Source of the DNA: an uncultured Mollicutes bacterium
Lineage (GTDB): Bacteria > Bacillota_I > Bacilli_A > Acholeplasmatales > Anaeroplasmataceae
Direction of reading: 5' to 3'
Length of the DNA: 32,013 nucleotides
Assembly: GCA_900540175.1 (NCBI GenBank)
Contig: UQFG01000020.1
Span: 1 to 32,013, forward strand
Shown here one piece after another: positions 1 through 6,288 of the stretch. The first letter of the stretch is position 1. Each line of letters begins with the position of its first letter. The position numbers and the translations under genes are program-made. A model generated the notes under the pieces. The model did no database searches. It saw only the letters and a program-made list of their open reading frames with translations, and was not told the DNA's origin.

Positions 1-1
1 T

Positions 2-766
2 CCATTTCGGTATAAAGGCTACTATTATGATAAAGAAAGCAACATGTATTATTGTCAGAGTAGATATTATGTTCCTGAATGGGGGAGATTTTTAAATTCC
101 GATTTGATCGAATATTTAGATCCTCAAAGTATCAATGGATTGAATTTATTTACTTACTGTGGAAATGATCCAATTAATAGATTTGATTCCACTGGTCATT
201 CTTGGAAATCATTTTGGAATGGTGTTGGAAATTGGTTTGAAGAACATTGGGTAGAAGTTCTTGTTGGAACTGCCTTTATTGTAACTGGAGCAGTGGTAAC
301 GGCGTTAACATGTGGCACTGGTACAACTGCTTGGGCTGCCTTTGGTTCAGCGTTATTAAGTTCTACCATACAAGTTGGAGCAAGTGTGGGAGTTGGAATT
401 GTCGCAAATGGAGTTTCAAATTTAGTTCAAGGTAATGATTTTTTTGATAATGTCGGTGATACGATTGCTTTCTCATATATGCTAGGTGGAATTTTATCAG
501 GTGGTTCTCAAATGTTAAGCGGAGGCTTTAGATTTTTAAAAGCAAAAACTGGATTTAAAGGAATAGACGCTAAAAATTTCGGATTTATATCTCCTGATAA
601 ATTGTATCATAAAAAACCTGGAATGACAGTATTGAGATTAGGATCAAGAAATGGAGCAAAACTATCTTTAGATTTTGGGAAGTATGGTATACATGGACAT
701 ATATGGACTTGGTCAAAACATATTCCTTTAATACCGGGAATAGTGGGTATAAGTGAACTATTCTAA
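2..766 (+). CDS. Rhs/YD-repeat polymorphic toxin, C-terminal part (5' end outside window)
   Basis: The frame is open from base 2, so the gene enters from the left and only its last 254 codons are visible. The first ~65 residues are a classic RHS-repeat core: YKGYYYDKESNMYYCQSRYY, then PEWGRFLNSD, then GLNLFTYCGNDPINRFD, the conserved end of the Rhs shell. In the family, the shell encloses a variable C-terminal toxin released into target cells. Here the core is followed by a glycine/alanine-rich hydrophobic stretch of ~100 residues starting at WFEEHW, resembling a pre-toxin or translocation segment. A ~65-residue tip follows with a His-containing patch (KYGIHGHIWTWSKH), which I infer is the toxic domain; I cannot assign its activity. 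A probable immunity gene starts 15 bp downstream. The region is visibly AT-richer than the genes after 3400, consistent with transfer. Confidence 0.85.
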   Translation, partial: PFRYKGYYYDKESNMYYCQSRYYVPEWGRFLNSDLIEYLDPQSINGLNLFTYCGNDPINRFDSTGHSWKSFWNGVGNWFEEHWVEVLVGTAFIVTGAVVTALTCGTGTTAWAAFGSALLSSTIQVGASVGVGIVANGVSNLVQGNDFFDNVGDTIAFSYMLGGILSGGSQMLSGGFRFLKAKTGFKGIDAKNFGFISPDKLYHKKPGMTVLRLGSRNGAKLSLDFGKYGIHGHIWTWSKHIPLIPGIVGISELF

Positions 767-781
767 AAGGAGAAATAATAT

Positions 782-1162
782 ATGAAAATAACGATAACTA
801 GCAATAAAAATTATATTAATATTACATTACATAAAATTGATTTTATAAAAGTAGAAAAAATATTGTTGACTATGAATATTGATAACGTTTCTATATTAAA
901 AGATGAATGTAATAGATACGTTTTTGATAATTGTATTACTACTGCTGAGTTTATCGAATATATCTCAAATATTAATACATCCATTATAATATTTGATGGT
1001 ATTGTTAAGTCTTGTTTAATGGATAAAGAAGTAAATATTCTAGTAGATAAAAAAATATTAATTGATTTTGACTTTGGCGAAAACATGACAACAATTTTAA
1101 TTAATACGAATAATTTTAAAATATCAAAAGAAGAAGTAAGGAAAATATTAAAAAACAAATAG
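782..1162 (+). CDS. probable immunity protein for the upstream Rhs toxin
   Basis: This small protein of 126 residues starts 15 bp after the rhs stop, behind the ribosome binding site AAAGGAGAAATAATAT. It is very AT-rich and Ile/Asn/Lys-rich, with no signal peptide or membrane segment. I recognise no named domain. Alternating hydrophobic residues suggest a mixed alpha/beta fold (for example the NTSIIIFDG and KEVNILVDKKILIDF segments). Position is the main argument: Rhs toxin tips are almost always followed directly by a small cytosolic cognate immunity gene. A 95-bp sequence also found after the second immunity-like gene (1828-2235) begins at its last base. The function is therefore inferred from context. 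Confidence 0.7.
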   Translation: MKITITSNKNYINITLHKIDFIKVEKILLTMNIDNVSILKDECNRYVFDNCITTAEFIEYISNINTSIIIFDGIVKSCLMDKEVNILVDKKILIDFDFGENMTTILINTNNFKISKEEVRKILKNK

Positions 1163-1256
1163 CAAATTACTTTTACAAGCAAAACTAGGTGTGTTTACTT
1201 TGTGGTTAATTCATTTTTAGAAAGAACATAAGGAGAATATTATTTAATAATATTTC
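1162..1256 (+). repeat. ~95-bp direct repeat, copy 1
   Basis: This segment from GCAAATTACTTTTACAAGC to AATAATATTTC recurs at 2245-2340 with only a few substitutions and a 1-nt indel. Each copy follows an immunity-like gene. Copy 1 ends with an AT-only inverted repeat (AATATTATT-T-AATAATATT, about 1235-1253) preceded by AAGGAG with no usable start codon nearby. It may be a homology tract for cassette exchange or the relic of a duplicated cassette end. Confidence 0.85.
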
Positions 1257-1294
1257 AGACTGTTGACAAAGGAAAAAGTCAACAGTCTTTTTTT
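1257..1294 (+). terminator. stem-loop with T-tract between the immunity gene and the IS remnant
   Basis: AGACTGTTGAC (1257-1267) pairs with GTCAACAGTCT (1278-1288), an 11-bp stem with a 10-nt loop followed by a T run. It has the form of an intrinsic terminator for the rhs-immunity unit. It begins exactly where the direct repeat stops, so it may instead belong to the end of the IS1182-type element. Confidence 0.7.
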
Positions 1295-1379
1295 ATTCAA
1301 AAGTTATACAGTGGAAAAGTAAAACTACAAAAGAGGGGTAAGAAATGGTAAAATAAAGATGTAGAAATGAGTGATAAAA

Positions 1380-1811
1380 ATGATGACCAAAAAAGAAAAT
1401 GTAGGTAAGTTTAATATGATCTTGTCAACATTAGAAGAGCTAGTCCCACAAGAACATAAAATCAGAGCCTATGATCAAGCTGTAGATTGGAAATTTATCT
1501 ATCCATTAGTTGAAGACTTGTATTCTACTACGGGAAAGCCATCCATCGATCCAATCGTATTATTTAAAATAATATTTTTAAATTATATAGAAGGGATACA
1601 CTCGGTAAGAAAGACATGTGAAAGATGTCAAACCGATATAGCCTATCGATGGTTTTTAAGAATCAACCTGGATGAAAAGGTTCCGGATCACTCAACATTC
1701 TCCCAAAACCTAAAGAGAAAATTTTTAGAAACAAACCTATTTAAAGAAATATTTATACATAATATATTAAAAGAAGTCTATGAAGCAGGATTTATTGGAA
1801 CAGAGTATTAA
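1380..1811 (+). pseudogene. truncated IS1182-family transposase (N-terminal DUF772-type domain)
   Basis: The 143-residue product matches the start of IS1182-family transposases: a KPSIDPIVLFKI segment, a region like GIHSVRKTCERCQTDIAYRW, then VPDHSTFSQNLKRK. This is the InsH/DUF772 N-terminal domain. Family members are normally about 450 residues or more and carry the DDE catalytic core in the missing part. The frame stops shortly after EVYEAGFI, just where the full protein would enter the catalytic domain. The transposase is therefore dead. An in-frame GTG at 1371 is an alternative start. It sits where a toxin gene would be expected before the immunity-like gene at 1828. Confidence 0.8.
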
Positions 1812-1827
1812 TTTAGGAGATATATAA

Positions 1828-2235
1828 ATGGAAAAACAAATTATGATAAAACACTCATACAGTGATAGAAGTTTTAAAATTAAAAATATTATTAGTTATT
1901 TAGAACTGTTTGTTGATTCATTGAGTGATAAAATTGTTATTAACTGTTGCTTGAATGCAAATCAATCTAAAATTATTGATGAAATAATGGGTTTGAAGCA
2001 TTTGGGGGTTGTTGATAGCATTATTTCAGAAAGAGACAAAAAACATTATAACTTTAATATTACTATTGGTATGGATAATGTTATACACATTCTTAATCTT
2101 ATAGAAAATTATGAACTAAATGTTATGATTTATTGTAATGGTATAAAAATGTTTATTAATGATAATGACGGCGATTTTATCATAATTAATTCAAACCATG
2201 GAAAATATAGTATGATAAAACACAAAAATAATTAA
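1828..2235 (+). CDS. orphan immunity-like protein
   Basis: This 135-residue, AT-rich gene has a good ribosome binding site (TTAGGAGATATATAA before ATG). I do not recognise a domain family. It shares size, composition and a vague helix/strand rhythm with the protein at 782-1162: Y-x-F-x-x-x-I near the middle, then a helix, then a strand ending in a glycine. I see no convincing sequence identity. Like that gene it is followed by the 95-bp direct repeat. No toxin tip precedes it; a truncated transposase is there instead. The likely reading is an immunity gene left behind after its Rhs toxin tip was lost, possibly kept because it protects against related strains. Confidence 0.55.
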   Translation: MEKQIMIKHSYSDRSFKIKNIISYLELFVDSLSDKIVINCCLNANQSKIIDEIMGLKHLGVVDSIISERDKKHYNFNITIGMDNVIHILNLIENYELNVMIYCNGIKMFINDNDGDFIIINSNHGKYSMIKHKNN

Positions 2236-2244
2236 CAAAAATTT

Positions 2245-2340
2245 GCAAATTACTTTCACAAGCAAAACTAGGTGTGTTTATTTTGTGATTAATTCATTTT
2301 TTAGAAAGAGCATAAGGAGAATGATATTTAATAATATTTC
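2245..2340 (+). repeat. ~95-bp direct repeat, copy 2
   Basis: This is the partner of 1162-1256, beginning GCAAATTACTTTCACAAGC and ending AATAATATTTC. It starts 10 bp after the stop of the second immunity-like gene. Downstream the two copies diverge immediately (AGACTGTTG against TCCAAATAC), so the repeat has a sharp right edge. Confidence 0.85.
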
Positions 2341-2402
2341 TCCAAATACTTACTATATGCAAATTGGATACCAATTTCATTACTAACACATTATAATTTT
2401 GA

Positions 2403-2652
2403 TATGGTTATTATGAGGATACTCATAAGAGACCCGTTGAAAGCAACATGTTATTATTGTAAGAGTAGATATTATGTAGTCGAGTGGTGTCGTTGGTTAA
2501 ATGGTGATAGCATAGAATATCTAAAAGCAGAAAATATTAATGGGATGAATTTATTTAATTATTGCCAGAATATTCCTATTATGAAAGTTGATGAAAATGG
2601 AAATTGGGGCCGAAGAGACATTTTAGGAAGGATTACAGGTATAATTGTATAA
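2403..2652 (+). pseudogene. frameshifted Rhs core fragment (displaced cassette head)
   Basis: From 2403 one frame reads YGYYEDTHKRPVESNM, matching the Rhs core before ATG at position 44. One extra T after AACATG then moves the homology to the next frame, which continues as YYCKSRYYVVEWCRWLNGDS and NGMNLFNYCQNIPIMKVDENG before TAA. The nucleotide match to the first rhs gene is obvious (GAAAGCAACATG, then TATTATTGT, then AGAGTAGATATTATG). There is no plausible start, the frame is stopped just upstream (TGA at 2400-2402), and only ~20 residues follow the core. This is therefore a broken, orphan Rhs tip with its toxin domain lost. The same frame reopens after the stop and runs to about 2769. Confidence 0.75.
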
Positions 2653-2944
2653 AACTTTATAAAAAAAGATTTAGAAAACAAGACTCTAAAAGAAATTGAT
2701 TTTATCCCATTAGATATAGAAATGAGTGTATATGCACTTTCTTCCGAAACATGTTTGTGGTATCTATAGAAATAGAATAAAAAAACAGAATAAGAGTGTG
2801 TGACCTCTTTCTAATAATTAAATATTAAAGCAAAGTCATTCTTTATAAGAAATTTCTTTTATATCGAATGACTTTTTTCATTTTATAGGTTGCATAAATT
2901 AAGTATTCTGTCTAGGCAAGTAAAGAACTTGAAAGGATAAAATA
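2653..2944. other. AT-rich gap with eroded coding remnant
   Basis: I see no intact gene here. The frame of the Rhs fragment stays open from 2653 to a TAG at about 2769 (about 38 codons, including SVYALSSETCLWYL), probably a decayed toxin or immunity tail. The rest is non-coding apart from the stem-loop at 2833-2877. Confidence 0.5.
2833..2877 (+). terminator. intrinsic terminator-like hairpin
   Basis: AAGTCATTC (2833-2841) pairs with GAATGACTT (2866-2874), with an inner AT-rich extension (ATAAGAAA against TTTCTTTTAT), followed by a T run. It ends the accessory Rhs region on the plus strand. Confidence 0.65.
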
Positions 2945-3076
2945 ATGAATAAAACAGAAATCAAAATCGACTATCTTTCAGGCACCTATAATAATGAGGA
3001 TAGCGGTTATTTGGAATTTATAAAAATTAAATTTAAAAAAGCAGAAAAGACCTTGAATATAGGACAAATTGAATAG
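2945..3076 (+). CDS. short ORF, unknown, possible gene fragment
   Basis: This 43-codon frame starts at ATG behind GAAAGGATAAAATA, a fair ribosome binding site, and ends in TAG inside the hairpin at 3046-3094. The product (starting MNKTEIKIDYLSGTYNNEDS) has no domain I can name. Its position beside the 3' end of a tRNA gene means it could be a trimmed remnant of an island gene, but nothing in the sequence shows integrase motifs. It could also be non-coding. Confidence 0.3.
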   Translation: MNKTEIKIDYLSGTYNNEDSGYLEFIKIKFKKAEKTLNIGQIE

Positions 3077-3094
3077 TCCTTACTCAAGGTCTTT
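3046..3094 (-). terminator. two-tier hairpin, terminator of tRNA-Arg on the minus strand
   Basis: AAAGACCTTGA (3046-3056) pairs with TCAAGGTCTTT (3084-3094), and inside it AGGAC (3061-3065) pairs with GTCCT (3076-3080). On the minus strand the outer stem ends in TCTTTTCTGCTTTTTT, a good T-tract, so it should stop transcription coming out of the tRNA gene. It may act in both directions. Confidence 0.7.
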
Positions 3095-3116
3095 TGATTG
3101 TTAAAATATAAAAAAA

Positions 3117-3193
<77 letters not shown>

Positions 3194-3252
3194 ATTGTCA
3201 AAAATATTTAGATTGGTAGTCTTTTCAGTATCCAACCATTTAAAGCGATATT

Positions 3253-3281
3253 ATTATATATCAAATCAAATTTGATTGCAA
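3253..3281 (-). promoter_or_regulatory. sigma-A-type promoter for tRNA-Arg
   Basis: On the minus strand TTGCAA (3276-3281) and TATAAT (3253-3258) are separated by 17 bp. The tRNA 5' end lies 60 bp downstream of the -10 box. Confidence 0.75.
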
Positions 3282-3419
3282 GAAGAAAGATGGATTAATT
3301 AGTGATTTTTCTTTGCTTTTGTGATAGAATAAAAATGCTATTCCTTTCAAGTGAAAAAAAAGAAAGGGATAAATGATGCGAAAGGAAGTAAAATTGACTC
3401 AGTCAATGGGATAGTACAG

Positions 3420-4181
3420 ATGACAAAAGAACAGTTTCTAGAATTAAAAGAACAATTGAAAAATACGATTATCGAATACGAACAACTTCAACGGACAAGC
3501 AATTTCATCAAGCAAGCTTATTTGATCCAGTTTTCTCAAGAATTAGAAGAAGAAACGTATTTGAATGAAGAAAACAAAGTTATGATGGCAGCCATCAAAA
3601 TGAAAGCCGATCAACAAACGAATCAGCAGATTGAAGAATATTTGTCGCAGGCAAAAAAAGAAATGAAAGCCAAAAACGATCAGTTTCATACGAATTTGGC
3701 ATTGGCCAAAGATATGGAAAAACGCTGCAGTCATTATAACCCGATTGATATGCAGAAATTGGATCAGGAATATGCGGAATATTGTTCCGTTTATCATCCG
3801 ATTATGAAAGCACATTCGACCGATATGGAAAAAAGTATTTATAATACGCTTTCGATGTTGTATCGAATGGGGAATTTACAAGGATTTCGCGGTTTTTTAC
3901 AGGAAAATAAAGATCTATTGACAAGTGCGCCGATTTTAGAAGAAGACTACGATTCTTTGGCTGTTTTTTACCGGATGTCCATCGATAATTTATCCGCACT
4001 GATTGAAAAAAATAAAAACTCGTTTCCTTTGACGCATACCAAATACGTATCCACATATGACGATATTACGGCCCATATGGGGCAATTAAGAGAAAAACTA
4101 TATCAATTAAAAGAAATGAATCAGGCTTTGCATCAAGATTTTAAAGCCCAGTTTTCTATGGATTATAATATTGAATCTTAA
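3420..4181 (+). CDS. hypothetical coiled-coil protein
   Basis: This charged cytosolic protein of 253 residues is rich in Gln/Glu/Lys. Heptad-like stretches predict long helices (roughly residues 1-105 and 215-245). It has no signal peptide, membrane segment or recognisable catalytic motif, and I do not recognise the family. The start is uncertain. I chose ATG 3420 (MTKEQFLELKEQ), with a weak GGGAT upstream. An in-frame GTG at 3351 would add 23 residues but has no ribosome binding site. A better site (GAAAGGGAT) serves ATG-ATG at 3373/3376 in another frame, which ends after 14 codons, so a short leader peptide is possible. It lies 95 bp before mgtE in the same direction. Confidence 0.8.
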   Translation: MTKEQFLELKEQLKNTIIEYEQLQRTSNFIKQAYLIQFSQELEEETYLNEENKVMMAAIKMKADQQTNQQIEEYLSQAKKEMKAKNDQFHTNLALAKDMEKRCSHYNPIDMQKLDQEYAEYCSVYHPIMKAHSTDMEKSIYNTLSMLYRMGNLQGFRGFLQENKDLLTSAPILEEDYDSLAVFYRMSIDNLSALIEKNKNSFPLTHTKYVSTYDDITAHMGQLREKLYQLKEMNQALHQDFKAQFSMDYNIES

Positions 4182-4215
4182 GCAGACAAATTTTGTACAG
4201 GAGGTGGTTTCCCAT

Positions 4216-4368
4216 ATGGATATACAAGACAATACAATTCCGTTGATAGATGAAAAAACAAGAAAAGGAGACCACTATGACAAGAGATTATGCAAAAGAA
4301 ATTCATTGGATTATTCAATCGAGAGAACCAGACGAGGACAAAAAAAAGAAAATTTTATCGTATCATGA
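4216..4368 (+). CDS. candidate leader ORF overlapping the start of mgtE
   Basis: A strong Shine-Dalgarno sequence (AGGAGGTGG, about 4199-4207) precedes ATG 4216 at good spacing. The 50-codon frame runs into mgtE and ends 92 bases inside it. The first residues (MDIQDNTIPLIDEK) are acidic; the later part is simply mgtE coding sequence read in another frame. No homologue is known to me. It could be a translated leader affecting access to the mgtE ribosome binding site at 4265-4270, or a chance frame behind a decayed gene start. Confidence 0.3.
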   Translation: MDIQDNTIPLIDEKTRKGDHYDKRLCKRNSLDYSIERTRRGQKKENFIVS

Positions 4369-5659
4369 AAGTGATATTGCCGATGCTTTGATGCAGTTGG
4401 ACAAACAAGAACGGCTGAAACTGTATCAAATATTGGGAAAAGATCGGATGGCCGAAATCTTTTCTTATTTGGATGATGTGGAAACTTATATTGAAGAAAT
4501 TCCCGCTCATGATGCGGCCGATATCATTGAGCAGATGGATTCCGATGATGCGCTGGATGTTTTGACTGAATTGGATGAGGCAAATCGAAATCAAATCGTA
4601 TTATTGATGGAAAAAGAACGTGTGGATGATATCCGACTCATCCGTCAATACAGCGACGATCAGATCGGAAGTAAAATGACCAATAACTTTATTTTGATCG
4701 ATAAAGAGAACACGGTTCGATCGGCCATGAAAACCGTTGTATCGGAAGCGGCTACTCATTCAAATGTTTCGACGATTTATGTGGAAGATGAAAACCACCG
4801 TTTTTATGGCGCCATCGATTTAAGAGATTTGATCATTGCCCGTGAAACCGATGATTTTCAAACGGTCATCAAACAAAATTATCCGGCTTTTTCCGCCAAA
4901 GAAGCGGTGGATGAGGTCCTTTTAAAATGTAGGGATTACGGGTTGGATTCGTACCCGATTTTAAATGAAGATTTCGCAGTCATTGGAGTCATAACGGCCG
5001 ATGATGTCGTTGAGGCCATCGATGAGGAATTGGGAGAAGACTACGCCAAGTTGGGTGGTTTGACGGAAGAAGAAGATTTAAAAGAGCCGGTATTCCAATC
5101 GGTGAAAAAACGACTTCCTTGGCTTGTGATTCTGCTGTTTTTAGGATTGGTTGTTTCCAGTTTGATTTCCGGATTTGAACATGTCGTTGCGGCTTTGCCG
5201 GTCGTTGTCTTTTTTCAATCGATGATTTTGGATATGGCCGGCAATACGGGAACGCAGTCCTTGGCGGTTACCATTCGGTTGTTGTCGCACGATGAAATCA
5301 CTAAAAAAGAAATCTTAAAAACCATTGTCAAAGAATTTAAAATCGGCTTTTTAAATGGTCTGGTTTTGGCGATGTTGGCATTTGGTTTTGTTTATTTGTT
5401 TCTTTTTGTTACCAAACAGGCAGTTACAACCGATGTTTTCAGTCATTTGGAAGCTTTGAAAGCGGCCGGAATTGTCGGTATATCGCTTTTTCTTTCAATG
5501 ACGGTTTGCAGTTTGGTTGGTTCTTTGATTCCGATTTTATTTATGAAATTGAAAATCGATCCTGCTGTTGCAAGCGGTCCTTTGATCACAACGATCAATG
5601 ATGTATTGGCCGTTTTGGTTTATTACGGATTGGCTGCCCTTATTTTTTTGAATCTGTAA
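4277..5659 (+). CDS. mgtE: magnesium transporter MgtE
   Basis: MgtE is a homodimeric Mg2+-gated Mg2+ channel of the cytoplasmic membrane. The 460 residues match the family length (~450). They comprise a helical N domain rich in acidic residues (for example AADIIEQMDSDDALDVLTEL), two CBS domains (roughly 130-255: STIYVEDENHRFYGAIDLRD and VIGVITADDVVEAIDEE), a linker helix, and five membrane helices from about residue 280. The pore signature DMAGNTGTQSLAV is present. The last helix carries the conserved aspartate in TTINDVLAVLVYYGLA, expected to line the ion site. The start at 4277 follows AAGGAG with 6-nt spacing; a longer in-frame reading from 4250 lacks one. I see no M-box-like leader, since only 95 bp separate it from the preceding gene. 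Confidence 0.95.
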   Translation: MTRDYAKEIHWIIQSREPDEDKKKKILSYHESDIADALMQLDKQERLKLYQILGKDRMAEIFSYLDDVETYIEEIPAHDAADIIEQMDSDDALDVLTELDEANRNQIVLLMEKERVDDIRLIRQYSDDQIGSKMTNNFILIDKENTVRSAMKTVVSEAATHSNVSTIYVEDENHRFYGAIDLRDLIIARETDDFQTVIKQNYPAFSAKEAVDEVLLKCRDYGLDSYPILNEDFAVIGVITADDVVEAIDEELGEDYAKLGGLTEEEDLKEPVFQSVKKRLPWLVILLFLGLVVSSLISGFEHVVAALPVVVFFQSMILDMAGNTGTQSLAVTIRLLSHDEITKKEILKTIVKEFKIGFLNGLVLAMLAFGFVYLFLFVTKQAVTTDVFSHLEALKAAGIVGISLFLSMTVCSLVGSLIPILFMKLKIDPAVASGPLITTINDVLAVLVYYGLAALIFLNL

Positions 5660-5722
5660 GGTTGCATGTTGGTGCGTTCAAGAAAGAAAACGACATGTTT
5701 TGAAAGTAAGGAGGAACTTATT

Positions 5723-6253
5723 GTGCAATACATTCATTCCTATTCGTCTGCGCTTGGGAAAATTCTTTTGGCTGCGGATGACATTGGGTTGACCGGTTTA
5801 TGGTTTGTGGGACAAAAGTACTTCGGTCTTTATTTGGAAAAAGAACAAGAAGAAAAAGACCTGCCGATTTTCAGACAGGCAGTTCGGTGGCTGGATCTTT
5901 ATTTTGCGGGAAAAGAACCTTCCTTTTCTCTTCCGCTTCATTTGAAAGGAACTCCGTTTCAAAAGGAAGTATGGGAATTGCTGCGTCAAATCCCTTATGG
6001 ACAAACGACCACCTACGGGGCCATTGCCAAAGAACTGGCAAACAAGCACCAAAAAAAAGTATCCGCACAAGCAGTTGGCGGAGCGGTCGGACGTAATGAG
6101 ATTTCCATCATGATCCCTTGTCATCGCGTTGTGGGAACGTCCGGTAGTTTGACGGGATATGCCGGTGGGCTTGACCGAAAGATCGCCCTCTTAAAACTGG
6201 AAAAGGCATATCGACCTCATTTTTTCATTCCGAAAAAAACGACCGCCCCCTGA
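5723..6253 (+). CDS. ogt: methylated-DNA--[protein]-cysteine S-methyltransferase
   Basis: This suicide DNA-repair enzyme transfers the alkyl group of O6-alkylguanine to its own cysteine. The C-terminal half carries the family signature with the acceptor Cys in IMIPCHRVVG. A winged-helix segment precedes it (GTPFQKEVWELLRQIPYGQTT, then TYGAIAKEL), and GSLTGYAGGLDRK follows. The N-terminal half is the usual ribonuclease-H-like domain. The product is 176 residues from GTG 5723, preceded by AAGGAGG at ideal spacing and giving the family-typical start YSSALGKILLA. The in-frame ATG at 5666 would add 19 residues without a homologous look. It is 63 bp after mgtE with no terminator between, so the two are probably co-transcribed. 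Confidence 0.93.
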   Translation: MQYIHSYSSALGKILLAADDIGLTGLWFVGQKYFGLYLEKEQEEKDLPIFRQAVRWLDLYFAGKEPSFSLPLHLKGTPFQKEVWELLRQIPYGQTTTYGAIAKELANKHQKKVSAQAVGGAVGRNEISIMIPCHRVVGTSGSLTGYAGGLDRKIALLKLEKAYRPHFFIPKKTTAP

Positions 6254-6257
6254 TAGT

Positions 6258-6284
6258 AAAAAGGAGCAGATTTCTGCTCCTTTT
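6258..6284. terminator. bidirectional terminator between ogt and pbp1A
   Basis: AAAAGGAGCAG pairs with CTGCTCCTTTT around a short ATT-type loop. T-tracts lie on both sides when read in either direction, suiting the convergent ogt (plus) and penicillin-binding protein (minus) genes. Confidence 0.85.
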
Positions 6285-6288
6285 ATTA

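Larger units (their letters stand above)
1257..1811 (+). mobile_element. IS1182-type insertion sequence remnant
   Basis: The segment between direct repeat copy 1 and the second immunity-like gene carries the N-terminal third of a transposase with its short upstream region. The left boundary is inferred from the abrupt end of similarity between the two direct repeats at 1256. The right boundary is taken as the end of transposase homology near 1811. No matching right-hand terminal repeat is visible, so the element is truncated and should not move by itself. Confidence 0.6.

Noticed and set aside
811..1182. long antisense ORF opposite the first immunity gene (minus strand)
   Set aside because: It has no ribosome binding site or family resemblance and simply mirrors the AT-rich coding frame on the other strand.
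4182..4276. M-box or other riboswitch before mgtE
   Set aside because: The gap is only 95 bp and carries no recognisable M-box pairing, terminator or antiterminator.
5666..5722. upstream extension of ogt from ATG 5666
   Set aside because: The extension does not resemble the family and the strong AAGGAGG site clearly serves GTG 5723.
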